Positions 54,129-64,000 of a stretch of DNA of 64,000 nucleotides are shown here, in pieces. A program made the translations under genes and the position numbers. The notes below the pieces were generated by a model. The model made no database searches and had not been told where the DNA came from. It saw only the letters and a program-made list of their open reading frames with translations. This DNA comes from Xenoacremonium recifei (lineage: Eukaryota > Ascomycota > Sordariomycetes > Hypocreales > Nectriaceae), in contig WOFQ01000022.1 in NCBI GenBank assembly GCA_012184525.1, positions 372,001 to 436,000 on the forward strand, given 5' to 3'. Position 1 is the stretch's first letter, and every line of letters begins with the position of its first letter.

Positions 54129-54625
54129 TTAAACGTGGGCTACACATTCTATCTCTACATCTGTTCCTCGAGCCAGTTCCTTGACGCACACACATGCGCG
54201 GGCCTGTTCGTATTTAGATATAGTTTAATTTGAAGATGGATTTAGGACTCACAGGTCTAGGCTCCGGGAAGAATTCGGCATAGGCCTTGTTCATAGTCGG
54301 AACGTCACCCATGCTGGTGACATAGATATTGACTTTGAGGACCTTTTCAATGCGCGAACCAGCGGCTTCCAGAACAATCTGGAGATTCTTCAGTGCTCTA
54401 GTCTGTCGTAAAACATTAAACCGGCACCCCAAATATCCGATGAAGGTGAACCGAGCTTACAGTGCGATTGGCCACAGTCCCCTCTTCCATGACCATGGTT
54501 TCTGGATCCACGCCTAGAGCCCCTGAACAAAAGACCAAGCCATTGAAGACCGTGGCTTGCGAAAGGAACGGATAAGGACCAGGAGCCTTGTCCGTGGCAA
54601 CGATTTGGTGGCCAAAGTCTGTCAT
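54129..54625 (-). CDS. RidA/YjgF family imine deaminase
   Basis: Small cytosolic or mitochondrial protein that hydrolyses reactive enamine/imine intermediates left by PLP enzymes, releasing ammonia. Three exons: 54625 to about 54460, a middle exon to about 54254, and a last exon starting 'ARACVCVKELARG' and ending at 54129; about 127 residues, normal. Motifs are 'GPYPFLSQATVFNGLVFCSGALG' near the start, 'QTRALKNLQIVLEAAGSRIEKVLKVNIYVT' in the middle, and the end 'PARACVCVKELARGTDVEIECVAH' with the substrate-binding arginine (family R105) and a glutamate near the C-terminus. It is divergent from a PLP aminotransferase, a pairing that suits its role. Confidence 0.92.
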
Positions 54626-55104
54626 TGCGCAGGGTTACTCGTGTAGGTTGTTTACTTGATGGGATGGTGCTTATCGTTCCGCTTAGAGAACGCGACGCCT
54701 TAAATCCCTTTCATCCCGGGCTCGGCCGTTAGGCCTCTTCACAACGGAAACCAACCTCAGGATTATACCGGCTGTTGGCGGATATCAACTTCGAGTCATG
54801 TAAGTCCCAACTTTTCAGAAACGATCTAGGACTATTCCGATCTATAAGCAGGGTTCCCCTCAACACGCAGGTAACCAACGGGTTGACCCGATCGTCTGAG
54901 TGGCAGCACTAACGGCTCGTTCCGATCATTCATACCACCCACCGAAGTCGGAAACTCGGCGTTGGTTTTCAATGACCAAGGAAACAATCAAGAGGGGGAT
55001 GCGTGGTCGGGTGCAGTAGTATGGAGTTCACCCAATATAAGAGCACTTATGGGATAAAATACAATCAATGCAGCAAGGATTGTGACACTCTTTAGTAAGA
55101 CAAG
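54626..55104. promoter_or_regulatory. Divergent RidA / aminotransferase promoter with two TTCCGATC motifs
   Basis: 479 bp. TTCCGATC occurs at 54835-54842 and 54920-54927, and ACCCGATC at 54887-54894, all on the plus strand within 93 bp. A perfect octamer is expected about once per 33 kb counting both strands, so three related copies in one promoter is notable. No gene is seen. Confidence 0.5.
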
Positions 55105-56516
55105 ATGGAGAGTGCTCTGCGAGCCGCAATTGAGCGATTCGTTCGACGCAACCCGAATTCTCAAAAGCTCCATGAAAAGGCTGCTGCCAGTCTTCCTGGA
55201 GGCAACACGAGATCGGCACTTTTCACGCCGCCCTTCCCAATCTGTATGCGCAGGGGCCAAGGCTACAAATTATACGATGAAGACAACCACGAGTAAGATA
55301 TTCTTCCCCTGACGATCCTCAATGTAGTGCCATTCTCTGATCGTCTGAAGATATGCCGACTTTGTTGGAGAGTTGACTGCTGGCTTGTATGGCCACTCCA
55401 ACGAGCTGTTGAAGGAGGCTATTACTTCAACTTTTGATACTGTCGGTTTTCATTTGGGCGCCACCACGGCCCTTGAAGAGAGATATGCGTCTTATTTATG
55501 CGATCGATTCGGCATCGACCGGATCCGCTTCACTAATTCGGGAACCGAAGCAAACATCCATTGCATTGCAGCCGCGAGACATTTCACCGGCCGCCGTAAG
55601 GTCATCGCCTTCCGAGGTGGTTATCACGGCAGTGTATTATCCTTTGGAAATGGCATAGCTGCCAATAACGTTGATCCTTCCGATTATATTGTGTGCCAGT
55701 ACAACGACATTGAAGGGCTCAAGAAGGCCTTCAAGGAGAATCAAGACGTTGCCGCTATTATCTTGGAGGGTATGCAAGGATCCGGTGGATGCATTAAGGC
55801 TGAAAGCAGCTTCCTCCAATCTGTGAGGCAGTTGAGTCAGGATGTGAGATACAAATGTGCCTGGTATACTGAGTATAAAGTTTACTAACTCTACACAGGC
55901 CGGGTCGATTTTCATTCTAGATGAAGTCATTACCTCGCGTCTGGCCCCTGGAGGATTGAAGAGCCTTCTTGATGTTGTTCCCGATATGGTTACCTTTGGA
56001 AAGTACCTTGGCGGAGGTATGCCCTTTGGTGCCTTTGGTGGCCGTGAGGATGTCATGAGCATGTACGATCCCCGACGGTCGACTTCACTGGGACACTCTG
56101 GTACCTTTCAGAACAATGTTTTGATGCTGAACGCTGGTTATACTGGCATGAGTCAAGTCTACAGTCCTGAGGTTGCCGGGCCTTTCAATGCACGTGGCGA
56201 GAAGATGCGACAACGCCTGGAGCAGATTTTTAAAGGTACCCGGTTCTGTATCACTGGGAAGGGATCATTGATGTGCATACACGCAACCAAAACTGAGCTT
56301 CTACCTGAGAATATCACATGCAAGGATGACATAACAGCAGTTGAGGATCCCGACCTGAAAAAGTTGTTCTGGCTCGACATGCTGGAAGCTGGGTTCTGGG
56401 TGCTACTTCGAGGATCGATTGCGTTGAATCTACAAACGACAGATGAAGCTATCGACGCCTTTTCGACGGAGACAAAAAGCTTTTGCGAAAGACACAAAGA
56501 CCTGATTAGTTTATAG
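55105..56516 (+). CDS. Class III PLP aminotransferase (glutamate-1-semialdehyde aminomutase-like)
   Basis: Exons 55105-55292, 55351-55843 and 55899-56516, about 432 residues. The family fold is clear: 'LPGGNTRSALFTPPFPI', 'EYADFVGELTAGLYGH', 'RIRFTNSGTEANIHCIAAARHFTGRRKV', 'FRGGYHG', 'ILDEVITSRLAPGG' (Asp for the PLP pyridine), and the Schiff-base lysine in 'VTFGKYLGGGMPFGAFGG'. In fungi, which do not use the C5 haem path, such proteins act as aminotransferases or aminomutases on other omega-amino or beta-amino substrates. It is divergent from RidA, which may clear its reactive imine products. It is part of the right-hand catabolic cluster; the amino substrate is not identifiable. Confidence 0.92.
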
Positions 56517-56910
56517 TAATATCGAGTGATTAGTTAACTCTCAAAATAGGACTTATAGGTCTAGAAATAAAAAGGACTGGCAGACGAGGAAAACAAGAGG
56601 ACTCATTAAGTGATTGCATATAACCTCATGATGGCGTGCAACATCGCTAATGATCGCATGCACGAGGACTTAGCCGCTTAGCTCTTTGAAACATTGAAAT
56701 ATCATTTACTCGCAGCTGAAGCATCAGGTGCCTCAGCATATTGGTTCAGCATATTGGTTCAGCATATTGGTTCAGCATATTGGTTCAGCATATTGGTTCA
56801 GCATATTGGTTCAACATATTGGTTCACTCTTAAATCTGAGCATATCGTGAAGTTTTTAGATTGTTGCATTATACTCTATTTGAGGCACAGAAGCGTGCTG
56901 GAGTACCACA
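56517..56910. other. Convergent intergenic carrying the 13-bp array
   Basis: About 390 bp between the stop codons of the aminotransferase and the hydroxyacid dehydrogenase. Its only feature is the tandem array at 56734-56824. Confidence 0.5.
56734..56824 (+). repeat. 13-bp tandem repeat, seven units, CAGCATATTGGTT
   Basis: Six perfect copies and one with a single G-to-A change (last unit), head to tail, unit length constant. Each unit contains ATTGG, the complement of CCAAT. Since the array lies between two 3' ends, a promoter role is unlikely; a young minisatellite is the simplest reading. Confidence 0.95.
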
Positions 56911-58072
56911 TTAAACTGTGTTAACCGGCGATATCGGTTTGCCAGTTTTGTGAAGTGCCGCGATATTGGCTAAGCATTCATGATACGCGTTTTTCCATGC
57001 AACATCCGTCCAGGAGCCCATATGTGGCTGCACCGTACACTTATCGCTTCCACGAAAAAAGGGGCTGATGGGAAGTCAGTCTTGGATAAATAAAAAGTAT
57101 TGTTATGGAGGCACTTACTTGATCTTTGGTTCGTTGTCAAAAACGTCCAATCCAGCCCGGGCGACTTTACCAGACCATAAGGCTTGGATAAACGCTTTCT
57201 CATCCACCACCGGACCACGGCCAGTATTGACCAAGAACACACCATCCTTCATGAGGGCGAACTCGGCCTCGCCAATCATACCTCTAGTCGAGTCTGACAA
57301 TGGGCAGTTAATCGAGATGACATCGGAAGTCTGAAGTAAGTCTCTGAGGTCTCGATATGTCGCTTCTAGTGCAAGCTCTTCGCTTTCCGGAACGCGAGAC
57401 CGGTTATAATAAGACACCTTCATTCCAAAGACCTTTGCCTTCCGCGCAACGTGCTGTCATATTGCAGTCAGAAATCGATGTGAGTATAGCCTGATAATTA
57501 TCCAAGACTCACTTTGCCGATTTTGCCCATGCCAATAATCCCCAGGCTCATTCCATTAGGGTCACGGGGTGGGCTTTTTGCCGTTCTCCATCCGCCCTCT
57601 CTGACTTTCCGCTCGTTGGAGGATGTATCTCTCAGAGCAGCCAAGATGAGAAAGATGGCGATATCAGCTGTAGGTTCTGCGACAGCATCTATGGTATTGG
57701 TAACGTAGACACCGTTCTTGGTGAACCAGTCCAAATCAAATTCACTGAAACCAGCATTCACACTGGCGACGATCTTCAAACTTGGTACTAAGGGTCCCAA
57801 TAGCTCCTCATCAAATCTCTCATAAGCCGAGTTCCCCATGAGGATTATTACGCCGTAGAAGGGACCATTCGAAACGGCAGCATCTGCAATAAGCTTGACA
57901 GTGCCGGGCCGATCAGTGGGTTGAATCGTCTGTGCGGCAGGTCAGAATAGTATATAACAAACGCAACCTAATTCCTTACATGTACATCAAATGTATCCTC
58001 AAAAGTAGCCAGAACTTTGGGATCAGCATAGCTGAGCTGCCCGATAGACAAAACCTTCAGTTTCACAGACAT
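56911..58072 (-). CDS. D-isomer-specific 2-hydroxyacid dehydrogenase (NAD(P)-dependent)
   Basis: Oxidises D-2-hydroxy acids to 2-oxo acids or the reverse. Four exons between 58072 and 56911, about 330 residues. Visible are the catalytic-domain N-terminus 'LSIGQLSYADPKVL', 'VASVNAGFSEFDLDWFTKNGVYVTNT', the Rossmann glycine loop 'LGIIGMGKIGK', the arginine in 'SINCPLSDSTRGMIG' and 'NTGRGPVVDE', the glutamate in 'LDVFDNEPKI', and the catalytic histidine in 'VQPHMGSWT', the last in a small final exon reached through AA|GTAAGT. All three catalytic residues are present. It is divergent from a class II aldolase over 367 bp. Its partner in stereochemistry may be the FMN enzyme at 59962-61485. Confidence 0.93.
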
Positions 58073-58439
58073 GATGGATCTTGGGAAGAGAAATCGATAT
58101 TTTTTGTCTTGTTTTCGCTGAAAGATCCTGCAAACAGTGCCCAGAATGGAGAAAAAAGAATGGAGGAGTTATATGCATAGTGCCTCAACGGACGGCATCG
58201 AGGAGGCATCGCGGACTTGTCAGTCGGCTTGAGCCGCCGCCCTGACCCACGCGTGGTACGGCTCAGGCCGAAGTTCGCTACCACTGACGTGATAAGCTTG
58301 GCTGGTCTGTGATAAGGAGTGATCGGCTCTAATGCTTGAATCTGTACGGAAGTCTCCCATATTTCTCACAGACAACTACAACCAAGATTGTCATCACCAC
58401 CACCACTTCTATCTCCACGGTCGGATATTCATTCTCAAA
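58073..58439. promoter_or_regulatory. Divergent dehydrogenase / aldolase promoter with CCGATC core
   Basis: 367 bp. CCGATC (minus strand, 58321-58326) lies in the context GAGCCGATCACT. It is a shorter match to the octamer found in two other cluster promoters. Several other CGG triplets occur at 58185-58265. An in-frame ATG at 58332 would extend the aldolase by 36 residues. Confidence 0.35.
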
Positions 58440-59548
58440 ATGGCGACTGCAACGGCAACAACAACAACCGTGGAGATGATCGACAGTCAGGAAAGTCTCC
58501 TTCTCAACGATCCTTTAGAGATTATTTCAGATGGAGACCAGGATGAGGCAATCATTAAGGACCTCTGGACAATCCCTACCTTCGACAACAAGTTTGCAGA
58601 GCGTCAATGGGCGAAAGAACATATGGCTGCTGCCTTTCGAGTGCTGGCCAAGTTGGGGTACAATGACGGAGCCGGAGGCCACATCAGCCTGCGGGATCCC
58701 GTGCGAAAGGATTGTTTCTGGATAAGTACGTATAAGGCTTCGCTATTGCATCGATTTGAAGGACCTGTGAAGCCGCATTTGCTGACCATGCATTATAGAT
58801 CCGTACCGAGTTCATTTTGGCTTGATCAAAGCGAGTGATCTTATTCTAGTGAATGAGCAAGGAGTTCCGATGACACGTACAAAATACAAGGTCAACACAG
58901 CGGGATTTCGGATTCATGGTGCTTTACATAAAGCGAGACCTGATATACATGCGGCCGTTCACACACATTCTCCCTACGGCCGCGCTTGGTCTACATTTGG
59001 ACGACCGCTCGAAATGCTGAATCAAGGTGAGCAAATCATGATGCACGGCTGTACTGGATTATTCTCTGACGCGTGAACAACTTCCAGACTGTTGCTTCTT
59101 CTATAACGATCTTTCCGTTTACGAAGGATTCGGGGGCGCCGTATTGGGTAAAGAGGAGGGAGAGCGTATTGCCACCAGTCTAGGGCCAGTAAACAAGAAT
59201 ATTATTCTTCAAAATCATGGGTAAGCTTCATTGAATCATGCAAACCTTCTCAAAGCTTGAGAGGTACATATTCATCATGCTAACAGCTGTGTGAAATGGC
59301 TTAGGATCCTAACGTGTGGTGGAACTGTTGATGAAGCTATTGCGTACTTTATCGCTCTCGAACGGGCGTGCCAAGCACAGCTTCTAGTTGAGGCAGCGGC
59401 AGCAAACGGCATCCCAAAAATTTTGGTAGGCGAAGAAGAAGCTGCCTTCACCAAGAAAGCTGCAGGAACACCAGCCGTCTTGTATGCACAGTTTCAGCCC
59501 GAGTATGATATGGTTCTAGAGGAAACCAATGGTAGCTTTCTAAAGTAG
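58440..59548 (+). CDS. Class II aldolase/adducin-family protein
   Basis: Zinc-type aldolase fold (fuculose-1-phosphate aldolase/adducin). Exons 58440-58725, 58799 to about 59026, one ending at 59220, and 59305-59548; about 285 residues. Joins give 'WINPYRVHFGLIKASDLILVN', 'EMLNQDCCFFYNDLSVY' and 'LQNHGILTCGGTVDEAIAYF'. The metal ligands are visible: 'AAVHTHSPYGRAW' (two His) and 'NHG' (third His). 'DGAGGHISLRDP' is the phosphate/substrate loop (usual N-x-SGNxS-R). Members cleave or decarboxylate hydroxy-oxo acids. With a 2-hydroxyacid dehydrogenase across the promoter, it may act on a 4-hydroxy-2-oxo acid made nearby; this is inference. The start at 58440 avoids a His-rich extension. Confidence 0.92.
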
Positions 59549-59961
59549 TGAAACCCAACGCGAATAAGACTGAGCCATGAATTCTTATTTTAAATGAAGT
59601 AAGCTAACACATGAATGAGCTCGCTCGCAAGAAATCGCCAGTGGTGAATAAACGTTGTAGCATGAGAATGACGATGAATGACGAAAAATGCCTGCGAAGG
59701 AGGAAATCATGGATCTAACGATATTCTTTGTACAACTAAGGAACTTGAGACTGTTCGGTTGTAGACTTCAGTTCATGGCAGAGATTGCTTAGGCTATTTC
59801 ATTAAAGTCATGTGTATCAAAGCAATTACATGCGTGATTCCAGTTATAGGAGATGTGCATTGGATGACCACCAAAAGACGCGAGAGGGTCGGAGACCAAG
59901 ACAACGATTTCAATTCACGTATAATTTCTAATTCATGTGGTAGTTGCCTTAGAAAACGCTA
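59549..59961. other. Convergent intergenic, nothing seen
   Basis: About 410 bp between the aldolase stop and the FMN-enzyme stop. No feature. Confidence 0.4.
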
Positions 59962-61485
59962 TCATAGCCTACAAAGGAGTCCATTGGTACCGAAGACCGA
60001 CAAATGTTTTCTGGAGATATCCGCAAGCGATGCGCAACTAACAGGTCAACTTCAAATCCAGAAAGCAGAATAGGTGAATAACGTACCCAGCAAGTGACAT
60101 CGCGGTTCGTAACTCTGCCTCGAGTATTTTGACGGCCGTTTCAACTCCGTCTTGCCCATTGTACTGGTTATCAAGATTAGCGATGTTGGATTGAAGCCTC
60201 AGGATTGTTGTTCCCACTCACAGCCAGTCCCCAAATGGGAACGCGGCCCATAAAGCAGAAGTCTGCTCCCAATGCTAAGGCCTTGAAGATGTCGGTACCA
60301 CGACGGATACCGCCGTCAATTCCGATCTTGATGCGCCCATTAGCCACAGGTGCACATTCTGCAAGGGCGTCTATTGTAGCTGGGACTCCGTCAAGCTGTC
60401 TACCGCCATGATTGGAAATGATTACACCCTCCACGCCATGACGAATGGCCAGCAACACATCTTCCGGAGTGTAGACTATTGATAGATCAGAACCACATGC
60501 TATCCTGTACCGATGAGGATCTTGGACGAAGACTCACTCCCTTTCAGCCAAATCTTCATATTGGTGTTTGCTTTAATCCAGGGAATTACGGACTGCCAGT
60601 TGTTGCTTGGATCTCGACCAGGATTGGTGAATGTCCGGACAGGAGCCACACACTCCTCTCCTTTCTCATTGATATACTTCTTTCCTCTGAGGTTCGGTAA
60701 GCAAAGCGGCTCCGGAAGCTGTAACTTGTTTCTCTTCTCGTTAAGACGATGACCCAAAACTGGCGCATCCACAGTTACGAAGAGTGCAGAGTATCCTGCC
60801 ACTGACATTCGCACACACGTTAGAAAAAGTCCCATTAGTCTGTGATAATGAAACCAACCTTCAGCCCGCTTGATCCATTCAAGACTAAGGCTCCGATCTT
60901 TCAGGATACTAAGCTGGAAGGCGTAGGGGTTTTGAGACGTGCCTCTTTCGGAGATCACGTCTTCGAGCGAGGTGGTGGAATAGGTCGACAAAGCCATGGG
61001 GATATTCAGAGCAGCTGCAGCTCTAGATGTGGCCTTTTCACCATCGGGATGAGCTAGGCAATGCATTGCAGCTGGTGCAAAGCCCAATGGTAGGGCAACC
61101 TTCCGTACGTAAGTCTTCTTCAATATTCTATTTCAGTTGCTTTCAAGGTACCTTACCTTTTGTCCAAAGAGTGTGGTAGAAGTGTCGACATTGGAAACAT
61201 CAGTCAGAATGCGAGGTCGGATTTTAAATCGATTAAATGCCTTTTCATTGTCTCGCAACCTGAATTGAGAACTGCTTTAGTATTGAAACAGATGGGGTTG
61301 GCTTTTAGCCTCTCTCACGTAATCATGTCCATAGCACCCTCATTGTAGTATTCTATTGGATCAAGTCAGAATATTATCTTCAAATTGCTGAAAGAGTTCT
61401 CACGTCTAGCCGTCGGAGGTAGTTTTTTAGATGCGGCGTCTTGTAGATCAGCGATCGTGAGGATCAACTCCGAAGTTGAATCCAT
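59962..61485 (-). CDS. FMN-dependent alpha-hydroxy acid dehydrogenase/oxidase
   Basis: Glycolate-oxidase/lactate-oxidase fold; oxidises L-2-hydroxy acids to 2-oxo acids. About eight exons from 61485 to 59962. Joins give 'TARQYYNEGAMDMIT', 'LRDNEKAFNRFKIRPRILTDVSNVDTSTTLFGQK', 'VALPLGFAPAAMH', 'WIKRAEVAGYSALFVTVDAPVLG', 'LAYNGQDGVETAVKIL' and the typical end 'GCASLADISRKHLSVFG'. The substrate tyrosine (in 'YYNEGA'), the FMN lysine region 'MKIWLKG' and the catalytic 'ISNHGGRQLDG' histidine and arginine are present; 'IDGGIRRGTDIFKALALGA' binds the phosphate. About 385 residues. It is divergent from a cupin gene. With the D-specific dehydrogenase at 56911 it could serve both stereoisomers of one hydroxy acid. 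Confidence 0.92.
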
Positions 61486-61786
61486 GGTGGTTTGCTTTCA
61501 AAAGAAGGACAACAGCCAATTGCAAATCAGTCGGAAATTCGACTAGAGGTGGCGGGCAACAGAACTTGGGATACTGACAGAGCTTTGAATGTCTTGAAGT
61601 TGTTGTACTAGTGGCCCTCGGGAGAAACCGATCCGATCATCGCAATTGGGTGAACCCCTCACAACTACGGGCCATTCCGAAGAGCCAGTTCCGCAGGATA
61701 GCATGACGACGATAAGAATGCGGGCTGTCTCGCAAAGCCTTGAAGGAAAAGTGCAAGCCAGGTCTAAAGTCCTTCGCGTAACGAAA
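61486..61786. promoter_or_regulatory. Divergent FMN-enzyme / cupin promoter with ATCCGATC motif
   Basis: About 300 bp. ACCGATCCGATCAT at about 61627-61640 contains ATCCGATC (61631-61638), one base from the octamer of the other cluster promoters. ATTCCGA recurs near 61675. Confidence 0.4.
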
Positions 61787-62532
61787 ATGCAGAATCCAGA
61801 AGAGTACTTTGTTTCACCCACTCCCTGGGTCCCAAACAGTGAACTACCGATCCTTGTTTACCGGGGCGCCGTAGCTCATTGTAAGACTGAAGATGAAATT
61901 AAGACTTACTTAGAGTCAAATGGTGGTTGGGCTAAAGGAGTAAGTTTGGATATGGGATTTAGTAATGGTCACTCAATTAACGTACACAACTCAAGGGAGC
62001 CTGGAACTCGTTCTTCAGAGCCCACTATCATCCGAACGTTCATGAATGCTACGGTTCGTATTGCTCTGGGACCTAGGATCACGGACTTCATGAAATGCTG
62101 ATATGCTCAAACACAAGGCATCGCAGCAGGTCATTCTGAGCTGTCTATAGGTCGAGGCCCTCTTGATGATAACTCCAAAGGGCAGCTCATCACAGTCAAT
62201 AAAGGAGATGTCATGGTACTTCCGGCTGGCGTTTCTCACTGCTCCTCAACTGCAAGTCTGGACTACCGCTATGTGGTTTTCTTCCCAAAGGTACAGTTAA
62301 GGAGAGCATCCATGGGTAGCCCCTCCCGTTAGAACCCCTCCATTCTGATATGTGAATTCAGGACGAGCCGAAATTTATAAGTTTATGGTGTGATAATGCT
62401 GAAGAAACTATCACAAGTACAAAGCAAGCTCAGAAGGTCCCTATTCCGAGCACGGATCCGATACAGGGGGCTGGAGGATATTTGATACAGCGATGGTCCA
62501 AAGTTAACGTGCCTAACGGTATCACCGTATAA
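61787..62532 (+). CDS. Cupin-fold protein (YjlB-like)
   Basis: Small metal-binding cupin, about 175-180 residues in four exons. The N-terminal part 'PEEYFVSPTPWVPNSELPILVYRG' and 'IKTYLESNGGWAKG' match a family of uncharacterised cupins known from bacteria and fungi. A short exon gives 'AWNSFFRAHYHPNVHECY' with the metal-binding H-x-H and Glu. The next exon holds 'GRGPLDDNSKGQLITVNKGDVMVLPAGVSHCSS' with the last His, and the final exon ends 'GAGGYLIQRWSK'. Acceptor choice before 'GHSEL' is ambiguous by one residue. An in-frame ATG at 61646 or 61703 could extend the N-terminus, but homologues start near the chosen ATG. Function is unknown; isomerase, epimerase or dioxygenase are possible. It is divergent from the FMN enzyme. 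Confidence 0.82.
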
Positions 62533-63235
62533 ATACTCCGTATAGCAGAGCGCCTTGTAGTAGGAACTCTTTTTAATAAATTCCGAAGCCGACCCGAGTC
62601 ATGTTTCACACACTATTTGTGTCATTTTATCGTATTCTTAGATATCGAAGAATCGAACCAAAGGGTGACTACCACGTGAATTGCACAGATATCTAAGGCC
62701 AGGTCTCACTTCCAGTCATCTCTCAACATCAGAGAAGTCTCATTCACAGTATTTTGATAGTATGGATCAAATGCTTAGGGGTCAATGACAGCCGAATTCG
62801 CGAAACTTCTCCGAAATACCGTGACGGCCATTTCCGTGCGTGTCTGAGAAAGAGGTCCTAGTAATTTCCCCATGACCTGATCTATCTGTCCTTTTCCCGT
62901 TATCAGCCGTATTGGTTTGACAAACAACCGGCGTGGAGTCCCGGTACTGGTGAATAAGTTGGTTTCGACTCCACCACGGAATGGCCCTATCTTTATCTTC
63001 GAAAGCGCTCTATGCCATTGTCCAATCGGGTTTATGACCATGAATTGTCACATGGGGCTCGCGGCAGGTGGCGCGGGAAGTCCCTGAGTTTATGGTCTCT
63101 GTAGGAATCGATTCGAGGGCAGCATGAGGTTGTACTTGATAAAAAGAAAGCGATTATTGCCCGTTTACCAGTCTATACAGTACTTTGTTCATCTTCTCCA
63201 AAGGCCAAAACAAAGTTCTGCATTACAAATCCATC
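62533..63235. other. Intergenic before the monooxygenase
   Basis: About 700 bp. A minus-strand 88-residue frame at 62775-63041 has no domain and is not called. I did not find the TTCCGATC octamer here. Confidence 0.4.
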
Positions 63236-64000
63236 ATGAAATACACAGGCCAAACTCCCAAGCCTCGGGATGTCCCAGTGGACTATCACAGACCCCTGAA
63301 GGTGATCTGTATTGGCGCTGGTATGTCTGGTATACTATGTGGCATTCGATTCCCTCAAAGAATCCCCAATCTCGATCTTCAAATTTACGAGAAAAACGAC
63401 GAGGTTGGAGGTGTATGGTACGAAAACAGGTAAGCATCTGCACGAAGTAAACGCATTAGCAATCGACGTGATTTAACCGCAATTAGATATCCCGGTGTCA
63501 CATGCGGTAAGCTTGCACTGGGGATAGACCAGTGGCCGGGCTAAATGTTGATCGACAATTGTTAGATGTTCCGTCTCACTGCTTTCAATATACGTTCGAG
63601 AACAATCCCCATTGGACGCACTTCTTTTCCCCGGGGCAAGAGATCGGGGCCTACTTTTCAACAGTAGCCGAGAAATACGGCGTGAAGAAATTGATCAAAT
63701 TCAGACACGAATTCCGCTCAGCAAAGTGGATAGAGGAGAGAGCGCAGTGGGAGATCAGGGTCGTCCGGCTTTCAGATAATCTGGTGAGAAATCGCAACTG
63801 AAATGTCCCTGATAAAGCTGACATACTCCGGGTACTAGGAGTTTTCGGATTATTGTGACGTTTTCATCAAAGCGACGGGAAATCTGAACAAGTGGACTTG
63901 GCCCAACTTCCAAGGTCTACATAAGTTCAAGGGCGACTTAATTCATTCTGCTTGCTGGAATGAAGAATTTGACCCTACTGACAAACGAGTTGCTGTTGTT
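63236..64000 (+). CDS. Baeyer-Villiger-type flavin monooxygenase, 3' end beyond the window
   Basis: FAD/NADPH monooxygenase inserting oxygen next to a carbonyl. The visible part is about 195 residues. Start at 63236; the first exon runs to 'EVGGVWYENR', then a 20-nt mini-exon encodes 'YPGVTC', then 'DVPSHCFQYTFENNPHWTHFFSPGQEIGAYF', then 'EFSDYCDVFIKATGNLNKW'. The N-terminal Rossmann motif is 'CIGAGMSGI', followed by 'DEVGGVWY'. Close to the right edge, 'FKGDLIHSACW' fits the Baeyer-Villiger fingerprint F-x-G-x3-H-x3-W exactly. The second Rossmann fold lies outside the window. It is the last seen gene of the right-hand metabolic cluster, which may continue further right. Confidence 0.9.

Noticed and set aside
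62775..63041. 88-codon minus-strand frame before the monooxygenase
   Set aside because: Too short, no domain, no sign of splicing.
49406..64000. Classical secondary-metabolite biosynthetic cluster
   Set aside because: No PKS, NRPS, terpene cyclase, prenyltransferase or other backbone enzyme in the visible part; enzyme types fit catabolism better.

Overview
The window is nuclear DNA of a filamentous ascomycete (Pezizomycotina). The evidence is the many short GT-AG introns (about 40-140 nt), Zn(II)2Cys6 regulators, HET-domain and ankyrin proteins, several sugar-transporter/glycosidase pairs, a fungal P450 and a kinesin-14 of the KlpA/Kar3 type. I cannot name the genus. Gene models were spliced by hand: exons were joined where a donor, an acceptor, the reading frame and the family motif all agreed.

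Layout. 1-5.3 kb: a HET/ankyrin protein running off the left edge and a secreted alkaline phosphatase. 6.5-13 kb: a fructan/sucrose-type module of Zn2Cys6 regulator, GH32 glycosidase and MFS sugar transporter. 14.6-21.5 kb: a quinate-type MFS permease, a DapA/HOGA-family aldolase and a second Zn2Cys6 regulator. 22.7-25.1 kb: a small spliced protein with a GC-AG intron, and a cytochrome P450. 25.6-29.5 kb: a lactose-permease-type MFS divergent from an intracellular GH43 glycosidase; their shared promoter carries GGNTAAA and SYGGRG sites.

30-49 kb is a conserved core: hypothetical protein, kinesin-14, UBA-containing E2 (Ubc1 type), proteasome ATPase Rpt2, secreted lactonase-like propeller protein, lipid-droplet LDO/promethin-like protein, an intron-containing tRNA-Met, SYLF protein, PAP2 phosphatase and OLA1/YchF GTPase. 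Between SYLF and PAP2 lies a tRNA-headed SINE with a 12-bp target-site duplication and an internal 14-bp tandem expansion of its A-box region.

49.4-64 kb is a tight set of metabolic genes arranged mostly as divergent pairs: Dal5-type MFS | Zn2Cys6 regulator, RidA | class III aminotransferase, D-2-hydroxyacid dehydrogenase | class II aldolase, FMN 2-hydroxyacid oxidase | cupin, then a Baeyer-Villiger-type monooxygenase cut by the right edge. The octamer TTCCGATC and near variants recur in the shared promoters. I read it as an uncharacterised catabolic cluster for an amino or hydroxy acid-like compound. It is the best candidate here for an undescribed system, and its substrate is unknown.
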